Positions 14,250 to 23,558 are shown, counted from the first letter of the stretch. The stretch is 64,000 bases of DNA from Aestuariirhabdus sp049985285 (GCF_049985285.1 NZ_JBNIEU010000002.1:1116001-1180000), one strand, 5' to 3'. Notes: generated from the sequence alone by a model not told the origin. Numbers and translations: made by a program.

Positions 14250-16484
14250 TTAGCTGGCTGAACCCTCGGGCATCTCGAAGCACTGGATCTGTTCGGCAGG
14301 CAGGGGTTTGGCATAAAAATAGCCCTGGGCTTCGTCACAGCCGAGTTTCTTTAGTACTAGCTCATGGGCCTTGGTTTCCACACCCTCGGCCAGTACGCTC
14401 AGATTAAGTTCGTGTCCCATCCCAACGATCATTGCGGCGATGCTCGCATCCTCAGCTCGGGAGTCGATATGTGTGATAAACGCTCGGTCGATTTTTAAAC
14501 GATCCAGCGGCAAGCTTTGTAAATAACTGAGGGAGGAGTATCCGGTCCCAAAATCATCAATCGCTATCTGGATTCCTGCGGCCCTGAGCTGGTTCAGCTT
14601 GCCCGTTAGAACTCGGGAGTCGGACATGATGATCGATTCTGTAAGCTCCAACTCCAGATCTGAGGGGTTAATGCCTGTCTGCTCAACCACGGCAATGACG
14701 GTTTTAACAAAATCGGGTTCCTGGAATTGGCGCATGGAGACGTTAACCGCCATGCGAATGGCTCCTGTTGAGGTTTGCTTCCAGGCCATCTGCTGCTTGC
14801 AGGCTTGGGTTAATACCCACAGGCCGATCTGAACGATTAAACCGGAATCTTCTGCCGCCGGAATAAAATCATTCGGATACACCTGGGTGCCATCGGGTTT
14901 GCACCAGCGGATCAGTGCTTCTACACCCTCAAGGCGTCCACCCTCCAGGTTTATTTGGGGTTGAAATAACAGGTACAGCTCGTCGTTATCGATGGCTACT
15001 CTTAGCTCGTTAATAGTATCGAGCCGAGTCCGGAGATCGCGAGTCATATCCTCCTTAAAGCAGGTGTAGCCACCGCGCAGATGCTGCTTGGTGTTTTTGA
15101 GTGCGATACCTGCATTTCGAAATAGCAGCTCGGATTCATCGCCGTCAATACGAGCAAGGCTGGCTCCAAGAGACAGACTGATAGGGATGTGATTTTTTTC
15201 AATGACAACCGCTTCGACAAACTTTGAGAGGATGGTTTGCAAGGTCTGTTCGATCTGCTTCTCTGTGCGATAAGGGACAATTAATCCAAACAGGTCGCCT
15301 CCGAGGCGGGCAAGCATCTCATTGCTTGGGCAACAGCTATTGAGCATTCGCCCGATGGTTCTGAGAGCTTCATTGCCGATATCGCCCCCAAGACCATCGT
15401 TGACTGCCTGAAAATTATCAACGTCGGCAATAATGACCATGAATTGTAAGTCGGAGTGCCTTAGCCGGTCATCGATCCTGTTCAGGAAGGAAACCCGGTT
15501 TGGCAAATTGGTCAACTGATCATGGAAGGCCAGGGATTCAATGCGTTCAAACATCTGTGCGTTGTCAAAGCCGATGGCGATGTTGACACAAAAGACCTCC
15601 AATAGCTGTCGGTCAATATCTGCCAGCGGAGACGGGGTTGTTATATGAACCGCAATCTTATCCCGTGAGGGGAGCTCCAGATATAGTACTGTACGGTCGT
15701 CGTAGAAACATGACTGTTCTTGCTCGAGGGCGGTTTCAATATCCCTGCACAGTCGCAGGTCTTTCATGGTAAGCAGGGGGCGGCCGACAAAGTCTGAATA
15801 TTGACCTGCGGCGGCGAGAATATTCATCTGGCTCTGATGGAGCAGGGTGTTGGTATGGGCGCAAATGACCCCTTCAGCCTTCACCTGCAACAAGCTGCAT
15901 ATCTGCGTTAACACTCCTGTGGCAAACTGCTTGATAGCCCGAAAGGCAAAGAGACTGGAAGACGACTGGACAATCAGTTCCAGACCCTCGCGGCTGGCTT
16001 CTATAGTCTGAATCTGCTGATAGGAGCGCAGCGCCGAGGTGAGGGTGGTAAACAGCCGTGTTTGCGTTAGCTCTGATTTTGCCTTGTAGTCATTGATGTC
16101 ATAACGTTGGATAACTTCTACTTCCGGTGCATAACCGGGCTGTCCGGTACGAAGAATGATTCGAACAGCGCCGTTGTTCATCTCTTCACGGATTACAGGA
16201 ACCAGCTTCAGACCTGCATCTTCGGACTCCATGACGACGTCGAGGAAAATGCAGGCAATATCGGTCTCATCGTCGAGGATCTCTCGGGCCTCGCGGGCGG
16301 TGTAGGCGCTGATGATCTCAAGCGGACGATCATTGAAGTTGAAGTCGGTGAGTGCAAAGCGGGTAGCCTGATGCATCTGTTGTTCATCGTCGACAACGAG
16401 TATTTTCCACGGCGGTTGGCTGCTATCAACAGCGGTAGGCTCCGTTTCATCCACGAATACTAGAAGGTCATCATTGGCTGTCAT
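14250..16484 (-). CDS. Response regulator with DUF3369, degenerate GGDEF and EAL domains
   Basis: This 744-residue protein has a receiver domain (about 28-150) with Asp82 as the phosphorylation site, a DUF3369-like sensor region (about 160-315), a GGDEF domain and a C-terminal EAL domain. The GGDEF signature reads GGDLF, so cyclic-di-GMP synthesis is unlikely. The EAL part keeps EALIRW, DDFGTGYSSLSYL, KIDRAFI and AEGVET, so it is probably an active cyclic-di-GMP phosphodiesterase. Its ATG overlaps the TGA of the sensor kinase gene (ATGA at 16481-16484), indicating translational coupling and cognate signalling. Confidence 0.9.
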   Translation of the reverse strand: MTANDDLLVFVDETEPTAVDSSQPPWKILVVDDEQQMHQATRFALTDFNFNDRPLEIISAYTAREAREILDDETDIACIFLDVVMESEDAGLKLVPVIREEMNNGAVRIILRTGQPGYAPEVEVIQRYDINDYKAKSELTQTRLFTTLTSALRSYQQIQTIEASREGLELIVQSSSSLFAFRAIKQFATGVLTQICSLLQVKAEGVICAHTNTLLHQSQMNILAAAGQYSDFVGRPLLTMKDLRLCRDIETALEQEQSCFYDDRTVLYLELPSRDKIAVHITTPSPLADIDRQLLEVFCVNIAIGFDNAQMFERIESLAFHDQLTNLPNRVSFLNRIDDRLRHSDLQFMVIIADVDNFQAVNDGLGGDIGNEALRTIGRMLNSCCPSNEMLARLGGDLFGLIVPYRTEKQIEQTLQTILSKFVEAVVIEKNHIPISLSLGASLARIDGDESELLFRNAGIALKNTKQHLRGGYTCFKEDMTRDLRTRLDTINELRVAIDNDELYLLFQPQINLEGGRLEGVEALIRWCKPDGTQVYPNDFIPAAEDSGLIVQIGLWVLTQACKQQMAWKQTSTGAIRMAVNVSMRQFQEPDFVKTVIAVVEQTGINPSDLELELTESIIMSDSRVLTGKLNQLRAAGIQIAIDDFGTGYSSLSYLQSLPLDRLKIDRAFITHIDSRAEDASIAAMIVGMGHELNLSVLAEGVETKAHELVLKKLGCDEAQGYFYAKPLPAEQIQCFEMPEGSAS

Positions 16485-18796
16485 GCGTTCTCTCGGGTGG
16501 TGACAGGGGCTTTCAGCGGTAATGATAGTTCGAACAGGGTTCCTTTGCCGAGCTCACTACTCACACGAATCGTGCCCCCCAGAATGTTATTGGTAATATT
16601 GTAGACGATGTTGAGGCCCAACCCGGTGCCCCCCTCTCCCATGCGAGTGGTGTAAAAGGGGTCGAATATGCGTGCCAAATGCTCTTCGCTAATGCCTTTG
16701 CCTGTGTCCCTGAATTGTATCAGGGCGCGTTGCTGGGGCTCGTCCAGATCAGCCGTGAGTTCCATCGTACCCGGGTTTTTATCGTCAAACGCGTGAATCA
16801 GGGCGTTGGTGACGAAATTGGTAATGATCTGTCCCAGGGGGCCAGGGTAGCTATCCATAACAATACTGTCGTTGATGTTCTCTTGCAGGCTGTGTTGGGT
16901 GTGCTTGAACTTGGGGCCAAGGGTAGAGAGGACCTCATTGATGACGATATGAAGATTGAAAACTCGCCGTTGGGAGCTTGTCTGGTCAGCTGCTACCTGT
17001 TTGAAATCCTGAATTAGGTGCGCGGCGTTGCCAAGTGAGCTGTTGAGCAGCACCGTTGCCTCATCGACCTCGCGGATAAACTGCTCAAAATCTGATTTGC
17101 GCAGTGTCCCGCCTGAAATAGCATCCTTGATTTTCGGGAGCCTGTCTTTTAGCGAAGAGGCGACCGTCACTCCTATGCCCACTGGCGTATTGATTTCGTG
17201 GGCGATACCCGCTACTAGGCTGCCTAATGACGCCAATTTTTCAGACTGTACGAGGCTGGATTGTGCGATGCGTAACTCCCCGAGTGCCTGTTCTGCATCG
17301 TCTTTGGCCCGGCGGATCTCATTTTGGGCCCGGGCCCGTGCGGTTATGTCGGTCATTGCCCAGATGTTGCGGTCTGCCAGCTGCAGCAGGCGTGTTTCTA
17401 TCAGTATCTGTTTGCCGTTCTTACGTTGCAGTTGAGCCTCGATAGGGCCAACGACCTGCCCCGAAACCGTTTCTTCATGAGCAAGTTTTTGCAGTGCGGA
17501 GGGTTCCTCGGTTTCAGATAAAACCCGGTTATCTGCCAGCCACTGGGTATAGTTTCCGATATCCTCTCTTTTGTAGCCGAACAGGCGACTGAACTCGGCA
17601 TTGACCATCTCTAGATCATGGTTTTTGTTCGTGATTGCAAGAGCGAAGGGAAGGTTTCTGATTGTTATTTCGAATCGTTCAGCCGACTTTGCGATTTCAC
17701 GCTCCGCCTCTTTGTGAGGTGTAATATCGGTAAAGGTAAAGACACCCCGTTCCTCGAGTCGAAAATAGCGTAGTTCTATGATTCGGGTTCTACCCTGAGT
17801 ATCTTTTATATCACGAATTAGGGGGTCGGTAAGGCGCCCGGTTTTGTTTGCATGCGCGACATGAATGGCCATGAGCGCGACACTCTCTTCGCGATACATT
17901 TCGTCTGGAAACGCCAGTGTGACCCAGCCGTCGAGACTCTCGCCGTCCCAGCTTGAGTACCCCAGCTGCTGTTTAAATGCAGAGTTGGAAACAATGACGC
18001 GGCGTTCGTTTGTCACCACAGCAAGAGCAAAGGGAAGATTCTGTATGGTGGTTTCAAACTCCCTTGACGCTTGCAAGATGGCTCTTTCGGATTCCTGCTG
18101 GCTGATGAGCCCGGAATTGTATTCGCGTATCAGCTGCCCCAACTCATCGTTGGTGTCCCAGTCGACCGCTTGGCGTAATCCGGTTTCGCGAAAGGTTTTG
18201 ATAGAGTCGGAGAAGCGCGTCATGGGGCGCAAAATGGTAACCCGGAACCCCCAAAAGATGCTGGCGCTTATGACAATCAGCATTAGGAGTATTTGTCCGC
18301 CGAGGATACCGATGCTTTGTAGCAATACATTGAAATCTGCGTGGATGTTGAAGGCAACCCGGAGAGTGCCTAGTCGGTGTTCTCCCTGTAGATCCCTGAA
18401 TACGATGGGTTGTAACAGGGTGATAATATCCTTTTCCTGCTGGCAATTTCCGTATACCGGGTAATCTTCAAAGCCGAGTACGTCAACCAGTTGTAGGCAG
18501 GTTAAGCGTTGCTCGTTCTTAATGGTTTCCAGTATCGCCAATACCGATGACTCTTCAAGGTTCCACAGAGGACGTGAAAGAAGTTCGGCATCCCGTTCGG
18601 CAAGTTTCTGCGCGTAGCCTTGGTTGGTCTCCTCGAGCAACAATTTTTGGTTGAGTAAAACAAAGCCTAAAAATACCAGCCCTACGACGATGGAGGGGGG
18701 GAGTGCCAGCAGCAAAAACTTTACAGATAAAGGGCGACTGTTATACCAGCGCATCATAGATTGGGTCTCTGGTTTATTTCTGGAGGAGGCCGACAC
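16481..18796 (-). CDS. Membrane PAS sensor histidine kinase
   Basis: This 771-residue kinase has an N-terminal membrane helix near 25-50 and a second near 175-200 flanking a periplasmic sensor, then a HAMP-like linker. Two PAS domains follow in sequence (repeated RNLPFALA motifs near 255 and 385), then a coiled coil. The HisKA-type H box is AHEINTPVG (His533), and the ATPase domain ends in GGTGLGLNIVYNI. The H box resembles DctB/ThermoKinA-like kinases. It is first in a two-gene operon with the REC-DUF3369-EAL protein and is the likely phosphodonor. The signal is unknown. Confidence 0.9.
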   Translation of the reverse strand: MSASSRNKPETQSMMRWYNSRPLSVKFLLLALPPSIVVGLVFLGFVLLNQKLLLEETNQGYAQKLAERDAELLSRPLWNLEESSVLAILETIKNEQRLTCLQLVDVLGFEDYPVYGNCQQEKDIITLLQPIVFRDLQGEHRLGTLRVAFNIHADFNVLLQSIGILGGQILLMLIVISASIFWGFRVTILRPMTRFSDSIKTFRETGLRQAVDWDTNDELGQLIREYNSGLISQQESERAILQASREFETTIQNLPFALAVVTNERRVIVSNSAFKQQLGYSSWDGESLDGWVTLAFPDEMYREESVALMAIHVAHANKTGRLTDPLIRDIKDTQGRTRIIELRYFRLEERGVFTFTDITPHKEAEREIAKSAERFEITIRNLPFALAITNKNHDLEMVNAEFSRLFGYKREDIGNYTQWLADNRVLSETEEPSALQKLAHEETVSGQVVGPIEAQLQRKNGKQILIETRLLQLADRNIWAMTDITARARAQNEIRRAKDDAEQALGELRIAQSSLVQSEKLASLGSLVAGIAHEINTPVGIGVTVASSLKDRLPKIKDAISGGTLRKSDFEQFIREVDEATVLLNSSLGNAAHLIQDFKQVAADQTSSQRRVFNLHIVINEVLSTLGPKFKHTQHSLQENINDSIVMDSYPGPLGQIITNFVTNALIHAFDDKNPGTMELTADLDEPQQRALIQFRDTGKGISEEHLARIFDPFYTTRMGEGGTGLGLNIVYNITNNILGGTIRVSSELGKGTLFELSLPLKAPVTTRENA

Positions 18797-18839
18797 ATTT
18801 GACTATGGCAATGAAAGCCCACTATGTAAATATCCAGCC

Positions 18840-18868
18840 TTGCATTGCATAGGAAAATTAGGGACAAT
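18840..18868 (+). promoter_or_regulatory. Candidate promoter of the SRP RNA
   Basis: TTGCAT (18840-18845) and GACAAT (18863-18868) are 17 bp apart and followed by a G/C-rich discriminator. The predicted start is about 25 nt before the mature 4.5S RNA. Both hexamers match the consensus only in part. Confidence 0.35.
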
Positions 18869-18901
18869 TCGCCGCGCTCGGGCAATCGTCCGGCTTTTTG
18901 T

Positions 18902-19013
18902 GGTAGCCCTTGTTGGTCCCCCCGCAATGAATCGCTGTAAACTCCGCCAGGCCCGGAAGGGAGCAACGGTAGCAGCATATTCATGTGCCGGGGTGTGGCT
19001 GGCAGGGGTTGCC
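18902..19013 (+). ncRNA. ffs: Signal recognition particle 4.5S RNA
   Basis: This is a small bacterial SRP RNA of about 112 nt. The terminal stem pairs GGTAGCCCTTG (18902 on) with CAGGGGTTGCC (to 19013). The diagnostic apical part CAGGCCCGGAAGGGAGCAAC contains the GGAA tetraloop and the Ffh-binding internal loop, and GTGCCGGGGTGTGGCTGGCAG closes the helix as in E. coli. It lies upstream of dnaX, its usual place in gammaproteobacteria. A T-rich stretch follows. Confidence 0.95.
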
Positions 19014-19164
19014 TCCATTTTTCCTCCTCCTTTTTCTGACCTGCTGCATTGAGTCACCCTTATGGCCTCGAGAGGATTTTCCACGGCTCAGCGGGGGATA
19101 GGTGCAATCCCGTGGCATCTTGGTTAGCATACCTGCTTTGCATGATGCAGGTGATCTATACAGC

Positions 19165-21261
19165 ATGAGCTATCAGGTTCTGGCCCGAAAATGGCGGCCG
19201 CGGATATTTCGGGAAATGGTGGGGCAAACCCACGTCCTCCAGGCATTAATTAACGCCTTGGATCACGATCGCCTGCACCACGCCTACCTGTTTACGGGGA
19301 CCCGAGGGGTGGGAAAGACCACGATCGCCCGCATCCTTGCCAAATGCCTGAACTGCGAATCCGGCATTAGCTCAGAACCCTGTGGCCAGTGCGGGTCATG
19401 TCGAGAGATCGATGAAGGGAGGTTTGTCGACCTGATCGAGGTGGATGCCGCGTCACGCACCAAGGTTGAGGATACCCGGGAGCTGTTAGACAACGTTCAG
19501 TACGCCCCAACAAGGGGGCGCTATAAGGTGTACCTGATTGACGAGGTGCACATGCTCTCTACCCACAGTTTTAACGCCCTGTTAAAAACCCTTGAAGAAC
19601 CGCCCCCCCATGTGAAATTTCTGCTGGCAACCACTGATCCGCAGAAATTACCGGTCACCATTCTTTCCCGCTGTCTGCAGTTCAACCTTAAAAATATGTC
19701 CCCTGAGCGTGTGGTAACTCACCTCCAACACGTGCTTGAGCAGGAAGTTATCCCATTTGAGGAGGCTGCTTTATGGCAGCTTGGACGAGCCGCCGATGGC
19801 AGCATGCGTGATGCGTTGAGTCTTACAGATCAGGCGATTGCCTATGGTGGGGGGCGCATTACCGAGCTGGAGGTCAGTGCCATGCTCGGCACTATCGATC
19901 AGTCCCAGGTCTATCAGATCCTCGAAGCGCTGGTTAGCGGCCGTGTTGCCGATACGCTGGCTGCAACCGCCAATCTTGCGGAGTTTTCCCCCGATTTCTC
20001 GAAGGTTTTGGCAGATATGCTCTCCGTATTGCACCGCATGGCCCTGGCGCAGGTGTTACCGGATGCCGTGGACAACAGTCAGGGGGATCGCGACAGGGTG
20101 ATTGACCTTGCGGGAAGATTGACTGCGGAGGATCTGCATCTGTTTTATCAGGTCGCTTTGATTGGCCGCAAAGACCTTTCCCTTGCTCCCGACCCCCGTG
20201 CAGGGTTTGAAATGGTGTTGTTGCGCATGTTGGCGTTTAAGCCCCAGGGTACCCCCGATCCTGCAACGGAACGGCTTATCGACGAAGGGACTCAGGTCGG
20301 GGAGCTCAACGCCGGCAGCGCGTCGACGGCGGACTCCTCCGGTGCACCTTTAGCAGAAACACCGGCCGAAGCTGGGGCTGCCGATACGGTCGACATTGAT
20401 CCTCCCGGGGGGGCGGCACCGGTACAGGAAGAATCAGGGTTGCAGGAGGGCACGGCTGGCGTAAAAAAGCCGTTAGCGACTGCTGAGGTAACCCTGACCC
20501 CGGCAGCCCATCCTGTTCCTGCCGCTCCCGTTGCGGAGCCTGTGAGTGAAACTGGATCAGACACCCTTGTTGATGCCTATGAGGCTGAGCAAGCGTACCA
20601 GCAGTACATGGAAAATTCCCACCTGATGGACTCTGACGAGTCATCCTCAGCAGCCTCTGCGGGGGAGCCGAGTAATGACGAGGTGGCGTCAGGGGCGGTG
20701 GACAGTTCGGGGAGTTCCCAGCAAGCTACCGTAGCGGTTGTGAACGGGGAGAGTGATGGAGTCCTGGAGAATGCCGCTGCCGCTACGATAACTACTCAAC
20801 CAGCCACCGATGACACTGCGCCCGACAACCGTCAAGGCGCGGGACCTGTGGCGTTAGCTAGAAAAACCCCGCTCGAAAGTTTTGCTCCGTTGGATTGGTC
20901 GCAGGGTTATAAAGCGTTTGGCTTGTCCGGGGTTACCCTCAGTATTGCGACTCACCTGGAGTTTTGTTCGGTCTCCGAGAGTACCGTGTTGATGCGGATT
21001 GCCCCGGAAAATGCCACCTTGCTGAATTCGACCCATGAGGGGCGAGTTGAACAAGCGATGCGTGATTATTTCGCATTGCCTCTTAAATTGGAGATTGAGC
21101 GGGGGCCGACAACGGCAGAAACGCCTGCGCAATATCTGCAGCGAAATGCCGCCGAACGATTAGCCAGGGCTCAGCAGGTGATCCATGGAGACCCCAATGT
21201 AAAGGCAATATTGGAACAGTTTTCTGCTACAATCGTCGACGATTCCATTCAGCCGATTTAG
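19165..21261 (+). CDS. dnaX: DNA polymerase III subunits tau and gamma
   Basis: Tau has 698 residues and is the clamp-loader ATPase that opens the beta clamp and couples the polymerase to the helicase. Walker A is GTRGVGKTT (Lys51), followed by the zinc module CLNCESG...CGQCGSC, the sensor/arginine-finger motif LSRCLQFNL, and domain III to about 365. A long acidic, Ala/Pro-rich linker (about 375-575) leads to the tau C-terminal domain. I chose the ATG at 19165 (MSYQVLARKWRP is the conserved start). A slippery A AAA AAG at 20463 would make a 440-residue gamma form. It is followed by ybaB and recR. Confidence 0.96.
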   Translation: MSYQVLARKWRPRIFREMVGQTHVLQALINALDHDRLHHAYLFTGTRGVGKTTIARILAKCLNCESGISSEPCGQCGSCREIDEGRFVDLIEVDAASRTKVEDTRELLDNVQYAPTRGRYKVYLIDEVHMLSTHSFNALLKTLEEPPPHVKFLLATTDPQKLPVTILSRCLQFNLKNMSPERVVTHLQHVLEQEVIPFEEAALWQLGRAADGSMRDALSLTDQAIAYGGGRITELEVSAMLGTIDQSQVYQILEALVSGRVADTLAATANLAEFSPDFSKVLADMLSVLHRMALAQVLPDAVDNSQGDRDRVIDLAGRLTAEDLHLFYQVALIGRKDLSLAPDPRAGFEMVLLRMLAFKPQGTPDPATERLIDEGTQVGELNAGSASTADSSGAPLAETPAEAGAADTVDIDPPGGAAPVQEESGLQEGTAGVKKPLATAEVTLTPAAHPVPAAPVAEPVSETGSDTLVDAYEAEQAYQQYMENSHLMDSDESSSAASAGEPSNDEVASGAVDSSGSSQQATVAVVNGESDGVLENAAAATITTQPATDDTAPDNRQGAGPVALARKTPLESFAPLDWSQGYKAFGLSGVTLSIATHLEFCSVSESTVLMRIAPENATLLNSTHEGRVEQAMRDYFALPLKLEIERGPTTAETPAQYLQRNAAERLARAQQVIHGDPNVKAILEQFSATIVDDSIQPI
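20444..20486 (+). other. dnaX: Programmed -1 frameshift site for the gamma subunit
   Basis: The heptamer A AAA AAG (20463-20469) is in the correct phase (codons GTA AAA AAG). An internal Shine-Dalgarno-like AGGAGGG (20444-20450) ends 12 nt upstream, close to the spacing of the E. coli dnaX stimulator. After a -1 slip the frame reads five codons (Ala-Val-Ser-Asp-Cys) and stops at TGA 20484-20486, giving a gamma protein of about 440 residues. An inverted repeat CGGCAG/CTGCCG (20501-20524) lies downstream, further away than in E. coli. Confidence 0.8.
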
Positions 21262-21288
21262 TATCGGCATAGCGTGTTTGAGGTAGTT

Positions 21289-21615
21289 ATGATGAAAGGC
21301 GGTATGGGCAATTTGATGAAGCAAGCCCAGAAAATGCAGGAGCAGATGCAAAAGGCCCAGGAAGAGTTGGCCAGTGCCGAAGTAACCGGAGAATCCGGTG
21401 CTGGACTGGTTAAAGTCGTGATGACGGGTCGGCATGATGTGAAAAGGGTAGAGCTGGATGACAGCTTGCTGCAGGAAGAGAAAGATATTTTAGAAGACTT
21501 GCTGGCGGCTGCGGTAAACGATGCGGTTCGCAAGGTCGAAAAAAACACCCAGGAAAAGATGTCGGCTGTTACCGGCGGCATGAATTTACCCGGCGGCATG
21601 AAAATGCCCTTCTAG
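21289..21615 (+). CDS. ybaB: YbaB/EbfC nucleoid-associated protein
   Basis: This 108-residue small DNA-binding protein binds as a dimer and lies between dnaX and recR in most gammaproteobacteria. The N-terminus is the typical Met/Gln-rich coiled helix (MKGGMGNLMKQAQKMQEQMQ), followed by the beta-sheet core GAGLVKVVMTGRHDVKRVELDD. The ATG at 21289 has GAGG 6 nt upstream. A GTG at 21274 would add five non-conserved residues. It probably acts in nucleoid organisation and DNA repair with RecR. Confidence 0.95.
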   Translation: MMKGGMGNLMKQAQKMQEQMQKAQEELASAEVTGESGAGLVKVVMTGRHDVKRVELDDSLLQEEKDILEDLLAAAVNDAVRKVEKNTQEKMSAVTGGMNLPGGMKMPF

Positions 21616-21634
21616 GCACTACCCTGGAACCCTG

Positions 21635-22231
21635 ATGTCCTTCAGTCCACTGATTAACGAGTTAATCGATTCGCTACGTTGCTTGCCCGGTGTAGGTCCT
21701 AAGTCTGCACAGCGGATGGCACTTCACCTGCTAGAGCGTGACCGTAAAGGTGCTTCACGCTTGTCTGCTGTGTTGCAAGACGCAGTAGAGGGAGTCGGCC
21801 GCTGCATTCAGTGCCGTACCCTTTGCGAGACCCAAAGCTGCTCGATCTGTAGCAATACCGCGAGGCAGCGGCAGCAGCTTTGTGTGGTTGAGACCCCATC
21901 CGACGTGCTGGCGATCGAGCAGGCCGGAGGTTATCGTGGGCTCTATTTCGTATTAATGGGACATCTGTCCCCGATTGACGGGATTGGTCCGGCAGAGATC
22001 GGGCTGGATCAACTCACCCAGCGCCTCGATGACGAATCCATCGATGAGGTCATTCTGGCGACCAACCCAACCGTCGAGGGTGAGGCGACCGCACACTATA
22101 TTGCGACACAGGTCCAACGAAGAGGGATTCAGGTGTCCCGAATCGCCCACGGTGTGCCCCTGGGGGGAGAGTTGGAGTTTGTTGATGGTGGGACACTGGC
22201 CCACGCTTTCCGCGGCCGTATGGTTATTTAG
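21635..22231 (+). CDS. recR: Recombination mediator protein RecR
   Basis: This 198-residue protein helps load RecA at gaps in the RecFOR pathway. It has an N-terminal helix-hairpin-helix (LPGVGPKSAQRMALHLL, about 17-33), a zinc finger with four cysteines (CIQCRTLC...CSIC), and a Toprim domain (VVETPSDVLAIEQAGGYRG) followed by the C-terminal Walker-B-like region. The full expected length is present. It is the last gene of the dnaX-ybaB-recR cluster, 19 nt after ybaB. Confidence 0.96.
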   Translation: MSFSPLINELIDSLRCLPGVGPKSAQRMALHLLERDRKGASRLSAVLQDAVEGVGRCIQCRTLCETQSCSICSNTARQRQQLCVVETPSDVLAIEQAGGYRGLYFVLMGHLSPIDGIGPAEIGLDQLTQRLDDESIDEVILATNPTVEGEATAHYIATQVQRRGIQVSRIAHGVPLGGELEFVDGGTLAHAFRGRMVI

Positions 22232-22339
22232 AACCCTGGCTGGTCGGGCTTCCTGCGCCCCGCACCCGCTTTGTCGCCCTCCGTTATAACGCCCAATCAC
22301 TGGTGACAGGTATTCCTGCGCCCCCTTGCTTTCTGCTAG

Positions 22340-22369
22340 TTGCAAAACCAAGCAAGCGCTTGGTAGTAT
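22340..22369 (+). promoter_or_regulatory. Promoter with internal TetR-type palindrome
   Basis: TTGCAA (22340-22345) and TAGTAT (22364-22369) are separated by 18 bp, and the spacer is filled by the dyad ACCAAGCAAGCGCTTGGT (22347-22364; 7-bp arms, 4-bp centre). A repressor bound here would cover both promoter elements of the acyl-CoA dehydrogenase gene. Palindromes of this kind are commonly bound by TetR-family regulators of acyl-CoA metabolism. The regulator is not in the window. Confidence 0.65.
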
Positions 22370-22392
22370 GTTTTCACGCATAAGGAGCAACC

Positions 22393-23538
22393 ATGAGCGA
22401 CCTGCAAGAGTATTTTGGCGAGTCCCAGCAGATGATTCGGGCAACGGTTCGAAAGTTTATCGAACGGGAGGTGGCGCCTTTTATTGACCAGTGGGAGGAA
22501 GCCGAGGAGTTCCCGCTTGAGATCTATCGTAAAGCCGGCGCATTGGGGATTCTCGGGGTCGGTTATCCAGAGGAGTTCGGTGGAACCGGAGGCGATCTGT
22601 TCGATAAGGTGGCGGCCAGTGAGGAGATAATGCGTGCCGGATCCGGTGGTTTCGCTGCGGGTCTGGGTTCACTGGATATTGGGCTGCCTCCGGTCGTCAA
22701 GTGGGGCAGTCAGGATCTCAAGGAGCGTATTGTGCCGCCCGTGTTGGCGGGAGAGAAGGTGATGGCACTTGCGATTACCGAGCCTAGTGGTGGCTCGGAT
22801 GTGGCCAATCTAAAAACACGAGCAGTACGAGATGGTGAGTATTTCAAAGTTAATGGTTCTAAAACGTTCATCACCAGTGGTGTTCGTGCTGATTTTTGCA
22901 CGGTTGCCGTCCGCACGGGAGCCGAGGGTTACGGTGGCATCAGTCTGTTGCTGGTCGAAAAAGGAACGCCGGGTTTCAGCGTGGGCCGTAAACTTAAAAA
23001 AGGCTGTTGGTGGGCTTCTGATACCGCCGAACTCTTTTTTGACGATTGCATGGTTCCGGCAGCAAATTTGATCGGCGCTGAGAATCAGGGGTTCTATGCC
23101 ATTATGTCCAACTTCCAGTCGGAACGCTTGCAGTTGGCGATCATGGCAAATATGACCTCCGAATTGGCGCTCGGTGCGAGCCTTGACTATGTGCGTGAGC
23201 GAGAAGCCTTTGGCCGACCGATAGGCCGTTTTCAGGTCATTAAGCACAAGTTAGCGGATATGGCGACACAGCTGGAGGCGAGCCGGGCGTTTACCTACCG
23301 TCAGGCGGCACGTATGAATGCAGGCCAAACGGTGATTAAGGAGATCTCCATGGCGAAAAACTTCTCCACCGATGTCAGTGACAAGATCACCTACGAGGCG
23401 GTGCAGATCTTTGGCGGTTACGGTTTGATGCGCGAGTCTTTGGTTGAGCGGTTGTACCGGGATAACCGAATTCTCTCCATTGGCGGTGGAACTCGGGAAA
23501 TTATGAACGAGATCATCAGCAAGCAGATGGGGCTGTAG
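22393..23538 (+). CDS. Acyl-CoA dehydrogenase
   Basis: This 381-residue flavoprotein oxidises an acyl-CoA to the 2-enoyl-CoA and passes electrons to ETF. The N-terminal helical domain, the middle beta domain (MALAITEPSGGSDVANLKT, with the FAD/substrate-binding stretch) and the C-terminal domain (QIFGGYGLMRE near 338-348, in the region that often holds or neighbours the catalytic Glu) are all present. ATAAGGAG lies before the ATG. It is monocistronic, with its own repressible promoter. The chain length or branched-chain preference cannot be read safely. Confidence 0.9.
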   Translation: MSDLQEYFGESQQMIRATVRKFIEREVAPFIDQWEEAEEFPLEIYRKAGALGILGVGYPEEFGGTGGDLFDKVAASEEIMRAGSGGFAAGLGSLDIGLPPVVKWGSQDLKERIVPPVLAGEKVMALAITEPSGGSDVANLKTRAVRDGEYFKVNGSKTFITSGVRADFCTVAVRTGAEGYGGISLLLVEKGTPGFSVGRKLKKGCWWASDTAELFFDDCMVPAANLIGAENQGFYAIMSNFQSERLQLAIMANMTSELALGASLDYVREREAFGRPIGRFQVIKHKLADMATQLEASRAFTYRQAARMNAGQTVIKEISMAKNFSTDVSDKITYEAVQIFGGYGLMRESLVERLYRDNRILSIGGGTREIMNEIISKQMGL

Positions 23539-23558
23539 ATCTCGCCAATATCCGCTTT

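Noticed and set aside
20501..20524. Downstream hairpin as proven stimulator of dnaX frameshifting
   Set aside because: It begins about 31 nt after the slippery heptamer, whereas the known E. coli stem begins a few nt after it. It is kept only as a possibility.
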